A DNA stretch of 64,000 bases from Chloroflexi bacterium GWB2_49_20 (GTDB taxonomy: Bacteria > Chloroflexota > Anaerolineae > Anaerolineales > Villigracilaceae): the NCBI GenBank assembly GCA_001796335.1, contig MGMF01000021.1, forward strand, positions 310,001 to 374,000, read 5' to 3'. This document shows positions 45,927 through 53,809 of this stretch, one piece after another (the stretch's first letter is position 1; each line of letters starts with the position of its first letter). A program made the translations under genes and the position numbers. Under the pieces are notes generated by a model. The model was given only the letters and a program-made list of their open reading frames with translations, ran no database searches and was not told where the DNA came from.

Positions 45927-46171
45927 TCACTCATCCGCTGGACGATGATCTTCTGTGCCTCGCGCCGGCCAAGAGCTACGTGTGTGCCACGCACATTGAC
46001 CAGCAGTGGACCACGCCCTTGATTCTGCATCATCATGACCCGTACACTGGGCGTGAATCCGAGTGATGTCAAGCGACCGGCAACCTCGCGCATATTTTGA
46101 AATGATAAGATGGTGGCCTGTTCGCCTGCCACCAATTCTGCCAATGGGATTTGACTCGTCCTCGTGACCAT
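45923..46171 (-). CDS. feoA: FeoA SH3-like protein
   Basis: 82 residues from the ATG at 46171 (GGAGAAG upstream), preferred over 46204. SH3-like fold: GRLTSLGFTPSVRVMM and VRGTHVALGRREAQKI. Accessory factor of FeoB. Divergent from the DtxR-type regulator gene. Confidence 0.9.
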   Translation of the reverse strand: MVTRTSQIPLAELVAGEQATILSFQNMREVAGRLTSLGFTPSVRVMMMQNQGRGPLLVNVRGTHVALGRREAQKIIVQRMSE

Positions 46172-46252
46172 TTCTTCTCCGATGTAAAGAATTGATATAA
46201 TCAATAGTGATGTCTATAAAAACTATATGTTATTATATACTAATGTGGGTAA

Positions 46253-46266
46253 TTAGCATAGACTAA
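46253..46266. promoter_or_regulatory. Possible DtxR-type operator between feoA and its regulator
   Basis: TTAG-N6-CTAA in the 140-base divergent intergenic region; this is a short form of the DtxR/IdeR-type palindrome. The match is only partial. Confidence 0.4.
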
Positions 46267-46311
46267 GTATCACATATCGACGTGACAGTTATCCTCGATT
46301 AAGGAGGCTGG

Positions 46312-46974
46312 ATGGAAGCACTCAAATTATCCCCTACGGTGGAAAATTACCTCTCCCTGATTTACGTGCTGGAACGGGACGACGAGCCGATTGTGGGAGC
46401 GCGCCTGGCCGAACTGATCGGTGTAACGCATCCCACAGTTACCAACACACTCAAACGTATTTCACGGGATGGTTTTATCACTATGGATAAAAGTGGCACG
46501 CACCTGACCGAGGCGGGTTGGCAAGCAGCGCGCACGGTTATGCGCCGCCACATGCTCACAGAATGGATGATGGTGCGCATGTTGCCCTGGTCGAAATTGC
46601 ACTTGGAGGCGCACAACCTGGAACATGCCATCTCGGCGGAAGCAGAAGCAGCTTTACTCGAACAACTCGGGCATCCACAGACCTGCCCGCACGGCAATCC
46701 TTTACCTGGGTCGGAAGCCGCGGTGGCAAGTTGGGTGCGTTTGACACAAATTCCTCCGGATGCAAAAGTGATCATCCGTCGCGTGCATGAACTGGCGGAG
46801 GAAAACCCACAGACGATGGCATTTCTAGAAGAGAAGAGGATTATGCCCGGCGTGCAGGCTACAGTCGTGGAAATTCTAGAGTTTAATGAGACAACTACAT
46901 TACACGTCGAACAGCATTCAGTAACGCTAGGCTTTGCCGTGGCACGCTATATTTTTGTTGAGCAACAGATATGA
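46312..46974 (+). CDS. DtxR/MntR-family iron- or manganese-dependent regulator
   Basis: 220 residues: a winged helix (VENYLSLIYVLERDDEPIVG, then HPTVTNTLKRI), a dimerisation/metal domain with RRHMLTEWMM, HNLEHAISAEAE and CPHGNPLP, and a C-terminal FeoA/SH3-like domain (about 145-220). Located divergently from feoABC, it most likely represses it when metal is plentiful. AAGGAGGCTGG precedes the start. Confidence 0.9.
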   Translation: MEALKLSPTVENYLSLIYVLERDDEPIVGARLAELIGVTHPTVTNTLKRISRDGFITMDKSGTHLTEAGWQAARTVMRRHMLTEWMMVRMLPWSKLHLEAHNLEHAISAEAEAALLEQLGHPQTCPHGNPLPGSEAAVASWVRLTQIPPDAKVIIRRVHELAEENPQTMAFLEEKRIMPGVQATVVEILEFNETTTLHVEQHSVTLGFAVARYIFVEQQI

Positions 46975-47026
46975 TCATTTGGGAGTATAAGTCATCAGTG
47001 ATTGGAAACGGAAAAGATCTTTTAAA

Positions 47027-47059
47027 CAAGACGACTCTGATTTTCCCAGAGTCGTCTTG
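47027..47059 (+). terminator. Terminator of the DtxR-type gene
   Basis: Perfect 13-bp arms beginning CAAGACGACTCTG with a 7-base loop, ending in GTCTTG. Confidence 0.75.
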
Positions 47060-47370
47060 AGTTAATAAAACCGCGATCCCATTTACGCTGTGATCATTAT
47101 TCGTCACGATAAGACAGTGAGGCCTTGCCATTCATACCTCCAGTGCTTGTGCAGGAGTCGCTTTTAAACCCTGTGTCGTCGGGGATCCATAGGGTGAGGC
47201 TGCCATTTTGCTCTGCTTGTCAAAGATGCTTATTTCCGGATTCACTGGGATTGTTGCCCTGGTTGCTGCACTAATAGAGCATGTGTTTGGCACATTGATG
47301 CTCCAGGGTTATCCCGAGGTGGGCAGGTCATTTCCCTTTTGAATGCGCATGGTTGTTTAAGCACATTCTT
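47060..47370. other. Gene-poor stretch with a possible 38-residue membrane peptide
   Basis: A plus-strand frame 47226-47342 encodes a short hydrophobic peptide (ISGFTGIVALVAALIEHV...) without a good ribosome site; it could be the relic of a larger membrane gene. Nothing else is evident. Confidence 0.3.
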
Positions 47371-47631
47371 TCACCTTTTATTTGCAGATGCTCCACAAAA
47401 GCGGCAGGTTTGTTCTCCAGGACTGATGGTTTGACCACAATATGCACAAGGGTGGGCATTTAGTGAAGCTCCGCATTTTGGACACCAGACAAACTCAGGC
47501 GATGTCGCGGTACCACAATTGGAACAGGAGGGTTCTGATGAATCTGTTCTTGTATTGTGTGTTCGCGCGACCTGCTCTACGGGGTTGGAGGTAAGCGGAA
47601 TGAGCATACGGACCAAATTACCACCGCACAT
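47371..47631 (-). CDS. MCG-start zinc-ribbon protein
   Basis: 86 residues from ATG 47631 (AGAAGGA upstream). The longer frame to 48114 is excluded because it runs through the neighbouring gene. It starts MCGGNLV, followed by a linker and two zinc ribbons (CSNC...CPKC and CAYC...CRFC). Its architecture equals that of the 55144 gene. It lies 11 bases after its membrane partner. Confidence 0.7.
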   Translation of the reverse strand: MCGGNLVRMLIPLTSNPVEQVARTHNTRTDSSEPSCSNCGTATSPEFVWCPKCGASLNAHPCAYCGQTISPGEQTCRFCGASANKR

Positions 47632-47642
47632 AGGAATCCTTC

Positions 47643-48005
47643 TTACTGTAACGGTTTTCCACAATAGGGGCAGGTCATCCAACCGGATTGAGCCTGTTTG
47701 CCACAATTGGAGCATGTCCGGGTAGGCAAAGGAGTTGACGAGTTTCCAGGATTGGTCAAACCATTGATCAGCGCAACCGCGCCAAATACCGATAAAACAA
47801 GTAAGCCAATTGGAATCAGCCACATCAGTGCCATTCCCAAGAATCCGAATGGGTTCATGTATCCAAAACCACCCATCATTCCTGGACCCATCATACCGCC
47901 ATAACCACCTATCCAGGATCGCCCCGTCATGAAGATCCCAGGTAAGACCAGTAATAAGATCAGACCTAATACAATTACAACGATCCATCCAGTTTTCGAT
48001 TTCAT
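47643..48005 (-). CDS. Membrane protein with Gly/Met-rich loop and zinc ribbon
   Basis: 120 residues: helix (about 7-26), a loop GYGGMMGPGMMGGFGYM rich in Met and Gly, a second helix (about 57-80), and a C-terminal ribbon CSNCGKQ...CPYCGKP. The Met-rich outer loop suggests Cu(I) contact. Its paralog is at 55478; both pair with an MCG-start zinc-ribbon gene. Confidence 0.75.
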   Translation of the reverse strand: MKSKTGWIVVIVLGLILLLVLPGIFMTGRSWIGGYGGMMGPGMMGGFGYMNPFGFLGMALMWLIPIGLLVLSVFGAVALINGLTNPGNSSTPLPTRTCSNCGKQAQSGWMTCPYCGKPLQ

Positions 48006-48168
48006 CTTGATACCTCCAAAAATTAGGTTGACTTGACTTCACTAAAGGATAACAGTCTTGTATAAAGGTTGTGTAAAGGAAAGACAAACCTTCGGTAAAG
48101 ACTTTGATATTCACAACCTCGTAACAACAATTTAATAATGCTACTCATTTTTTCAATCTTGTGGCCTC

Positions 48169-49125
48169 TTACTTGAATTGAAAAGTGTAAAGGTAGCTGA
48201 CAAGATCCCAGGTCTGCTGGTTGGTGAAAATCGGTCCCCAGGATGGCATACCCGTGCCCATCCCGCCGCGCAGGATTTTGCCTTGCAGGAGGGCAGGTCC
48301 AGCTCCCAGCAAGCTGGCCGGGTCGGAAAAGTTGGCCGGATATTTACCAGCCAGAGCATTGATATCCGCGGAGAAAACGCCATCGCCATTACCCGTCTCG
48401 CCGTGGCAGGCTGCACAGTTCTGGGCGAACAGGCGTTGCCCTTCAGTCAATCCTTCCGGTGTGGTATTGGATTGCCAGATATAGGCAACCAGTCCCCAAA
48501 GATCGGAATTGCTCAGAGTAGCCAGAGCCGGATCCACTTGCACATCCAGGTAGACTTGCGCCGGGGAATGGCTGAGATAGTAATCAGGTAACAGGTAACT
48601 GTCAGGCAGAAGAGCGGAGAATATTGCACCGCGTTGGGCATCGGGGATTACAGCCGGTGTCGCGGAGGCCAGGTGGGGGGTGTCGATGTCCAGATTGAGC
48701 TTGATATAAAGTGGGGGATTTATAGCCTGCGAAGAAGGCATTTCATTACCCGTAACTTCGATCGTACCGCGCATACGCCAATGGTTGGGACCGCACCAGC
48801 GCGTACAATAATAGGTGTAAGTTCCGGGTTTGTCAAAAGCCACAGTAACTTCGGTTATTTTGCCCGGGAGAACATCCACTGCCGGATTGTCGCTTTGTCC
48901 GATTGCAAAACCGTGCATCACGTCATCCGATGTCAGCCGCAGATACAGCGGAATACCAGTCTGAGCCTGGATGGTGCCGGGCATCCAGCCGCCGGATTCT
49001 GCCATCCGCGCATGGACTTCAACGATATCTTGTGTGTCAACGCTTCGGGCAACAAAAGGGAGAGCGATCACAATCAATAATCCAACGGTGATCAAGAGCC
49101 GGCTCAATTGTTCTGAATTTTTCAT
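48169..49125 (-). CDS. CuA-type cupredoxin fused to cytochrome c
   Basis: 318 residues from ATG 49125. One N-terminal helix, a cupredoxin with the complete CuA set (His71, C107-x3-C111-x3-H115-x2-M118, in YYCTRWCGPNHWRM), then a class I cytochrome c with CAACH (237-241) and Met in GTGMPSW. It looks like a soluble oxidase-subunit-II analogue, but no subunit I gene is near. It overlaps the ferredoxin gene by 4 bases. Confidence 0.85.
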   Translation of the reverse strand: MKNSEQLSRLLITVGLLIVIALPFVARSVDTQDIVEVHARMAESGGWMPGTIQAQTGIPLYLRLTSDDVMHGFAIGQSDNPAVDVLPGKITEVTVAFDKPGTYTYYCTRWCGPNHWRMRGTIEVTGNEMPSSQAINPPLYIKLNLDIDTPHLASATPAVIPDAQRGAIFSALLPDSYLLPDYYLSHSPAQVYLDVQVDPALATLSNSDLWGLVAYIWQSNTTPEGLTEGQRLFAQNCAACHGETGNGDGVFSADINALAGKYPANFSDPASLLGAGPALLQGKILRGGMGTGMPSWGPIFTNQQTWDLVSYLYTFQFK

Positions 49126-50462
49126 AACAACAACCCCAACATCGTAAGCGTGACAACTGTGGAGAAGATGATCACCGGTATGGGCGAGATATTTACTTTC
49201 GAACCGACTTTCTGAGTCGTGCGTGCCGTCCAAAGCAAACCACCGACCAGTACCCCCGTTTGAAGAGGCAACAGCAGGGAGGTGAGGTATGGTTGCCAAC
49301 TGATGGCGGCGGTGCCAAACAGGTCCCAACCCCAGCCGAACGGGTCGGATAAGGATGAGAAGATGTAAGCAGCATTGGTCAGGACGAAGGACAGGCTAAA
49401 GGCGACCCAAAACATCAGACCAAGTGGGACAATTGCAGTGGCAAAAGCAGTAAAAGATTGCTTGAGAGCCAATGTGGATTTCGTAAGCACTTTCCCGATC
49501 CCGACTGCCCCCAGGAATAATGCCGGAAGCAGACCGAAGATGAATGCCAGGAACACCGCAGTGTAACCAAACCAGGATAACGAACCGACTGAATAAGCAG
49601 CCAATTTGATCTTCCCCCAGGGGCCGAGCAGTACACCGGCATAGATCATAGCTGCGCCCAGCATGATGAAGGCTTTGAAAGCCTCATCCATCCGTCCAGA
49701 CGGTTTCGACAGGTCAGCCGAGAAGGGGCGGGTGTTGACGGAAATATTGTCATAAGGGCAGGTGCGCAGGCATTCCATGCACAAACCGCAGTACGTGTTC
49801 TTCGTCAGGCCACCAGGAAAAACATCCCATGGGCAGCCATAACCGGCCTCCGAACCGTTGTAACAGGGTTTGTCTTTGCAGGCCAGGCAGACTTGTTTGT
49901 TCTTTACACGCAGTTCCATCGGTGCCGCCTGGGCATATAAGCCAATAAACCCGCCCACCGGACAGAGATATCGGCAAAAGGTGCGCCGCTCGAAGACGAT
50001 GCTCATCCCAATTGCCAGGAATAGCATCGCTGCCAGGACAATGGAGGTCACCTTGGGAGTGGTCAGGATAACGCTGCTGAAGAGCGCCACCAGCGTAAAG
50101 GTCAGGTTTTGCAGCCAGATGTTGCGCAGCTTGTTCGGCCAGCGCAGGTTGAACCAGCGCGGCTTTTTCCCTGGTGGGTTCATGATCGCGCCGCGCTGGA
50201 GCCACTCCCCTGGCAGAGGGATCGGGCAAACTGAGCACCAACCGCGTCCAAAGAAAGGCACGGCAACCAGGATCAGAACTGCCCACCAGGCGATCCAGAC
50301 GAATACGATGCCGAAGTTCCGGTTCCCAACCGGCGTCCCAAAGAATCCGGATAGAATGGCGAAAAGAAAGCCGGCCAGCATCACAAACCAGACCAGGAAT
50401 TGTGGCCAGCGATTCTTGAGCAAGGATTTGACGAACGGGAAACGGGTCAGGTCAGAACGCAT
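49122..50462 (-). CDS. NapH/NosR-like membrane 4Fe-4S protein
   Basis: 446 residues, about ten helices. A CxxxC-like pair RGWCSVCPIPLPGEWL and CRYLCPVGGF mark the NapH/NosR polyferredoxin fold. The cytoplasmic loop has two cluster sites: CLACKDKPC and CGLCMECLRTCPY. It probably moves electrons from quinol or ferredoxin across the membrane to the two CuA proteins encoded around it. Confidence 0.85.
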   Translation of the reverse strand: MRSDLTRFPFVKSLLKNRWPQFLVWFVMLAGFLFAILSGFFGTPVGNRNFGIVFVWIAWWAVLILVAVPFFGRGWCSVCPIPLPGEWLQRGAIMNPPGKKPRWFNLRWPNKLRNIWLQNLTFTLVALFSSVILTTPKVTSIVLAAMLFLAIGMSIVFERRTFCRYLCPVGGFIGLYAQAAPMELRVKNKQVCLACKDKPCYNGSEAGYGCPWDVFPGGLTKNTYCGLCMECLRTCPYDNISVNTRPFSADLSKPSGRMDEAFKAFIMLGAAMIYAGVLLGPWGKIKLAAYSVGSLSWFGYTAVFLAFIFGLLPALFLGAVGIGKVLTKSTLALKQSFTAFATAIVPLGLMFWVAFSLSFVLTNAAYIFSSLSDPFGWGWDLFGTAAISWQPYLTSLLLPLQTGVLVGGLLWTARTTQKVGSKVNISPIPVIIFSTVVTLTMLGLLL

Positions 50463-50926
50463 CAGGTGACCTGTGCCTTTGGGGGGCTGGGGCGTAAAAT
50501 TAGAATGGCAAGCGCGGCGAGCACGGTCAGACCGCTGGCCCGCCAGAGCCAGGTGTTCGGTCCCACTTGAAGCTTACCGATCATGAATGGATGCAGCGCG
50601 CCGCAAGTGACATTGCAACGGAAGCGAAACGAACCAGGCTTGTCTGCGGTAAAGGTCAGACGGGCAGTCTGACCCGGGTCGGCTGTGACCGAGATGCCGT
50701 ATTCATCTACATAAAGTCCGTGAACCACATCCGTGCTGATCAGTTCGATGCTGATTATATCGCCAGGGTTTACCTTGAGAATTGCCGGAGAATAGGTGTA
50801 CTGACTCGCCTCAACCCGAAATGTACGCTGGGTGGGCGCTGTCGCGTGGACTGGCAGGGGCGCAAAAACGATCACCATTCCCGCCAGTACGACAAAGATA
50901 GCAAAAAACCACTGCTTCTTGGACAA
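50462..50926 (-). CDS. Membrane-anchored CuA-type cupredoxin
   Basis: 154 residues with a TTG start after AAGGAAT. Signal peptide, cupredoxin with the complete CuA ligand set (His69, C104-x3-C108-x3-H112-x2-M115), then a C-terminal helix. It overlaps the ferredoxin gene by one base. A second CuA site in one operon without an oxidase is unusual. Confidence 0.85.
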   Translation of the reverse strand: MSKKQWFFAIFVVLAGMVIVFAPLPVHATAPTQRTFRVEASQYTYSPAILKVNPGDIISIELISTDVVHGLYVDEYGISVTADPGQTARLTFTADKPGSFRFRCNVTCGALHPFMIGKLQVGPNTWLWRASGLTVLAALAILILRPSPPKAQVT

Positions 50927-50935
50927 CGCTATTCC

Positions 50936-51376
50936 TTAGGGCATATTGGATGGACCGTACTGGCTGTACGTTTTATCTACATAGGCCCCGATATCCTGGG
51001 AGCTCTTGCCTTCCTTTTGAAGCCGCATCACGTCCTGGGTGATATCCACGCAGATCGAGCAACCCAAAGCATGCGTGTCAAAAGTGATCTTCCCATTGGC
51101 GTCAACAGCCTGGACATAGCAGGAGTAATTAGAGGTATGCCCCATCGCTCCGCATCCACAATAACAGGGGATCTGTTTCATGATGTCCGGGTTGGCCGAT
51201 GCAAACTGGTACGCCTGTTGAACTGAGACCGGTGCAGATTGCACCTCATCCGGCATCTGGTCGAGGGGCATCATGGTTTGTTGGTTTTGCGACTGGCCGG
51301 AACATGCAGGCAGAGCTACCAGCAAAAGGATGGAAAATATGGAAAGTAAGAGTAATTTATGGGATTTTGAGACCAT
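50936..51376 (-). CDS. Lipoprotein with PCYCGC motif
   Basis: 146 residues from ATG 51376 (AAAAGGAAAAA upstream), preferred over the frame to 51550. Lipobox LPAC. The defining motif PCYCGCGAMGHTSNYSCYV is followed by HALGCSICVD, as in the PCYCGC family (DUF4115-independent, function unknown). The Cys density suggests metal or thiol chemistry at the outer face. Confidence 0.8.
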   Translation of the reverse strand: MVSKSHKLLLLSIFSILLLVALPACSGQSQNQQTMMPLDQMPDEVQSAPVSVQQAYQFASANPDIMKQIPCYCGCGAMGHTSNYSCYVQAVDANGKITFDTHALGCSICVDITQDVMRLQKEGKSSQDIGAYVDKTYSQYGPSNMP

Positions 51377-51398
51377 CGTTTTTCCTTTTAAAGCAATA

Positions 51399-51599
51399 TC
51401 ATTCTTCATCAAGCGGATGTTCAATCTCTCCGGCCATGAAACGCTCCGGATCGGATTCAAAAGCTCGCAGGCAGGCCTGTGTACAAAAAAAGACCCGCTC
51501 ACCGCGGAAAATGGCACTGGGATAACACTCCGGGTCTTTGATCTTACCACCGCAGGTGGTAACTGGATTAATCTCTTGCGAAGTTGGTTTTAGAACCAT
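51399..51599 (-). CDS. YHS/TRASH-like zinc-binding protein
   Basis: 66 residues. TCGGKIKDPECYPSA then RVFFCTQACLRAFESDP, a YHS-type pattern with a changed first half. It overlaps the end of its upstream neighbour by 32 bases in another frame. Confidence 0.7.
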   Translation of the reverse strand: MVLKPTSQEINPVTTCGGKIKDPECYPSAIFRGERVFFCTQACLRAFESDPERFMAGEIEHPLDEE

Positions 51600-51816
51600 T
51601 TTTCATCACCAATTGGAACCAGATCCAGCCCACAAAGCTCCCTGTCAAAGCGCCGATTACATCCGCCATCCAATGGTTTGCGTGAAAATAGCTGACCAAA
51701 CCGATCCAGGCGAAAACATAACCCAGGATGCAACCTCCTGCTATCCCGATGTCCACCGGCCAATCCGGGCGGAGTTTGAACTCATAAGGGTGGGCGAATT
51801 CAAAGAGGGTATTCAT
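51568..51816 (-). CDS. Small two-helix membrane protein
   Basis: 82 residues from ATG 51816 (GAGGG upstream); the frame to 51957 is a shadow of the next gene. Two helices (about 22-42 and 52-72) with HANHW between them. No family recognised. Confidence 0.55.
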   Translation of the reverse strand: MNTLFEFAHPYEFKLRPDWPVDIGIAGGCILGYVFAWIGLVSYFHANHWMADVIGALTGSFVGWIWFQLVMKNGSKTNFARD

Positions 51817-51832
51817 ACCAATACCCTCTTTT

Positions 51833-52066
51833 TCAGACCAGCGCCCCACACTGGGGGCAGTGAGACCAGGCATCATGCAGAGCTGCTCTACACTGTATAC
51901 AGGTACGCGTGGAAGCCATGTTTTGATGAACAGGTACGGGTACAGGAGAATTTTCATGATGGGTCAAAGCCCAAATCAGAACAGCGATCAGCACAACCGG
52001 TAGACCGATTACCAATAACATCGTAATTAATCCAAATCCAAACATGAACAAACCACCAGTCATCAT
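51833..52066 (-). CDS. Membrane protein with C-terminal zinc ribbon
   Basis: 77 residues: one Met-bearing helix (about 7-36) and a ribbon CIQCRAALHDAWSHCPQC. It is related in plan to the 47643 and 55478 genes but lacks the Gly/Met loop. First gene of the minus-strand run to 48169; divergent from ArsR. Confidence 0.65.
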   Translation of the reverse strand: MMTGGLFMFGFGLITMLLVIGLPVVLIAVLIWALTHHENSPVPVPVHQNMASTRTCIQCRAALHDAWSHCPQCGALV

Positions 52067-52155
52067 AGTTTTAATCTCCTTTCAAAGATCCTTAACCAAT
52101 TGAATTTTATGCCAAGTTATCTTCGACCATGAGCGTCATATGGCGGATTTAAATA

Positions 52156-52171
52156 TAGGCAATTTGGCGTA
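52156..52171. promoter_or_regulatory. Operator-like motif before arsR, weak copy
   Basis: TAGGCAATTTGGCGTA, 12 of 16 positions equal to the 25797 copy, flanked by ATA/TAT. It is in the divergent region between 52066 and 52244, where an autoregulatory ArsR site would be expected. Confidence 0.4.
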
Positions 52172-52243
52172 TATTATGAAAGTTGACGAATCTGAATTAG
52201 GATATTACAATATTCGATAATTATAATATATAAAGGAAGTCAA

Positions 52244-52588
52244 ATGACCGACCCTCAATTGTATAAACTACATGCCAACATCTGCCACACATTGGCTCAT
52301 CCAAAACGGTTGGAAATAATCGACCAACTGAGCCGAGGGGAAATGTCGGTGACCAAATTAGCAGAAACTTTGGGTATCAGCCAGTCTAACCTGTCACAAC
52401 ATCTGGCGATCATGCGGCAGAAGGGTATCGTAATAACGCGGCGGGAGGGGTTGATTGTTCACTATCGGTTAAGTAATCCCAAGATTACCCAAGCTTGTGA
52501 CCTGATGCGGCAAGTACTATTGGAACACTTAGAAGCTAATGCCGAATTGACCAGGGGAGAATTGATGAAAAAGGAACCTGTTTTATGA
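52244..52588 (+). CDS. ArsR/SmtB-family repressor
   Basis: 114 residues: ICHTLAHPKRLEIIDQL, helix-turn-helix MSVTKLAETLGISQSNLSQHL, and a wing ITRREGLIVHYRL, all typical. Cys14 and Cys84 could be sensor residues for metal or reactive sulfur. Leads an operon with a DsrE protein, a tRNA-editing-like protein, a ferredoxin and SQR. Confidence 0.92.
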   Translation: MTDPQLYKLHANICHTLAHPKRLEIIDQLSRGEMSVTKLAETLGISQSNLSQHLAIMRQKGIVITRREGLIVHYRLSNPKITQACDLMRQVLLEHLEANAELTRGELMKKEPVL

Positions 52589-52950
52589 CCGCGCTCGAGA
52601 AAGCAAGTTATTTATTCATCGTCAACGATTCGCCCTATGGCAACGAACGTTCTTACAATGCCCTACGTCTGGCGATAAACCTTGTAAAACGTCCAGAAGC
52701 TCATGTGCAGGTGTTTTTAATGGGTGATGGTGTCAATTGCGCCATCAGCGGGCAGAAGACACCCGAAGGATATTACAATGTCGAGCGGATGCTGAAGTCG
52801 CTTGCCCAACGAGGCGAGGTTGCTACTTGAAGGACTTGCACAGAGGCTCGCGGGGTCGAGCCCGAACGATTTATCGAAGGTGTTCAATCGGGCAACATGG
52901 ATCTGGCTGGCAATTGGTCGGTGGCAGCCGAAAAAGTGTTCGTGTTCTGA
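52585..52950 (+). CDS. DsrE-family sulfur carrier with in-frame TGA (candidate selenoprotein)
   Basis: 121 codons if TGA 52828-52830 is read through. Before the TGA: FLMGDGVNCAISGQKTPEGY and NVERMLKSLAQRGEVAT. After it, same frame: RTCTEARGVEPERFIEGVQ, NMDLAGNWSVAAEKVFVF, natural TGA at 52950. Family members have CGTC or similar where this has stop-R-T-C, so the TGA sits on the first redox Cys (UxxC). A hairpin with a G-bearing loop follows at the right distance. The alternative is a nonsense mutation or sequencing error. ATGA overlap with arsR. Confidence 0.75.
52845..52862 (+). promoter_or_regulatory. SECIS-like hairpin after the DsrE TGA
   Basis: GGCTCG-CGGGGT-CGAGCC: perfect 6-bp GC-rich stem, 6-base loop with G at position 2, loop starting 20 bases after the TGA. 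These values fit the usual description of bacterial SECIS elements. No structure test was possible here. Confidence 0.5.
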
Positions 52951-52960
52951 CAAATATGCA

Positions 52961-53371
52961 ATGAGAATCTTGATGTTCCTCGCCAAACAGTATACCTTCC
53001 ACCCGTTTGAAAAAACGCTGCCAAGTGCAAAAGACAGCACAGGCCAAGAAGAGGTAACCGATGCAGCTGTGGTATTCGTCCATAGTGAACCCCAGGACGA
53101 GCTGGATTCTTCCGGCTTGGAAACCAGGTTCGTAAAGAACGTCAAGTGGATTGCCGGTAAGCGCGGCTTTCGGAATGTCGTGTTGCATTCATTTACACAC
53201 CTGGCTGAGACCAGCGCATCTCCACAATTCGCTGAAGCATTTTTACAGGGTGCAGCTCAACGATTGCGCAGTACCGGTTATCAGGTGACACTCACACCAT
53301 TCGGCTGGATGTGTGAATGGAATCTATCCGTATATGGTGAAAGTCTTGCCAAAGTGTACAAATCCTTATAG
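52961..53371 (+). CDS. Stand-alone threonyl-tRNA synthetase editing-domain-like protein
   Basis: 136 residues from ATG 52961; the longer frame from 52802 lies in the DsrE gene. RILMFLAKQYTFHP at the start, VLHSFTHLAETSASPQFAEA and PFGWMCEWNLSVYGESLAKV match the archaeal ThrRS N-terminal editing fold (DTD-like), which removes serine from tRNA-Thr. A free copy in a bacterial sulfur operon is odd, and its substrate here may differ. Confidence 0.65.
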   Translation: MRILMFLAKQYTFHPFEKTLPSAKDSTGQEEVTDAAVVFVHSEPQDELDSSGLETRFVKNVKWIAGKRGFRNVVLHSFTHLAETSASPQFAEAFLQGAAQRLRSTGYQVTLTPFGWMCEWNLSVYGESLAKVYKSL

Positions 53372-53422
53372 ACCAACACAAACGATTGATCAATTTCGGG
53401 TAAGTCTCGAAAGGAGCACAAT

Positions 53423-53548
53423 GTGTGCGGTTGTATATTAATGCAGGCGACGGTGAATCATGACGAGCACCATCACCCGGCTCAATCCGCGCCTGCGCCT
53501 ATGGCAGGCGGGTGGACCGTCGCAGCGAACAAGATGCTGGTGCTTTAG
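53423..53548 (+). CDS. 41-residue MCGC-start His-rich peptide
   Basis: GTG start at 53423 with AAAGGAG upstream. It reads MCGCILMQATVNHDEHHHP, then a Pro/Ala linker and GGWTVAANKMLVL. The opening is the same as in the 55144 gene (MCGCMLMHAAMDHE). Cys and His suggest metal binding. An ATG two bases earlier is out of frame and stops at once. Confidence 0.6.
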   Translation: MCGCILMQATVNHDEHHHPAQSAPAPMAGGWTVAANKMLVL

Positions 53549-53562
53549 ATTGAGAGGATTTT

Positions 53563-53793
53563 ATGGTCCGGGAGATTAAAATTAAGATCCAGACTGAAAC
53601 CTGTCAAATCTGCCACCGTTGTCTAGCAGCTGAATCCTGCAAAGTGCGCGCCATCATGCGGATTGATTTTGACGATCTTCCATACATTGATGTCGAACGC
53701 TGTTACGACTGCCGTTTTTGCATCCCCGCCTGTCCCTTCGGCGCGGTTCGAACAGTGGGCGATATTCGATTATCGGTAAATGCCGTAAGTTAA
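53563..53793 (+). CDS. 4Fe-4S ferredoxin-like protein
   Basis: 76 residues with CQICHRCLAAESC (imperfect first site) and CYDCRFCIPACPFGAV (complete second site). Likely carries electrons for the next gene's flavoprotein. GAGAGGATTTT precedes the ATG. Confidence 0.85.
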   Translation: MVREIKIKIQTETCQICHRCLAAESCKVRAIMRIDFDDLPYIDVERCYDCRFCIPACPFGAVRTVGDIRLSVNAVS

Positions 53794-53809
53794 AATTGGA
53801 GGTAATATC

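Noticed and set aside
47632-48114. N-terminal 161 codons of a long minus-strand frame
   Set aside because: They run antiframe through the membrane zinc-ribbon gene, which has a clear paralog at 55478. Only the last 86 codons are real.
48169-50926. Cytochrome c oxidase operon
   Set aside because: CuA and cytochrome c domains are present, but no subunit I or III gene is in the window.
52802-52960. Upstream extension of the editing-like gene
   Set aside because: It overlaps the DsrE reading in another frame; homology begins at ATG 52961.
53421-53441. ATG at 53421 as the start of the small MCGC gene
   Set aside because: It reads six codons and stops; the GTG two bases later opens a frame that matches the 55144 opening.
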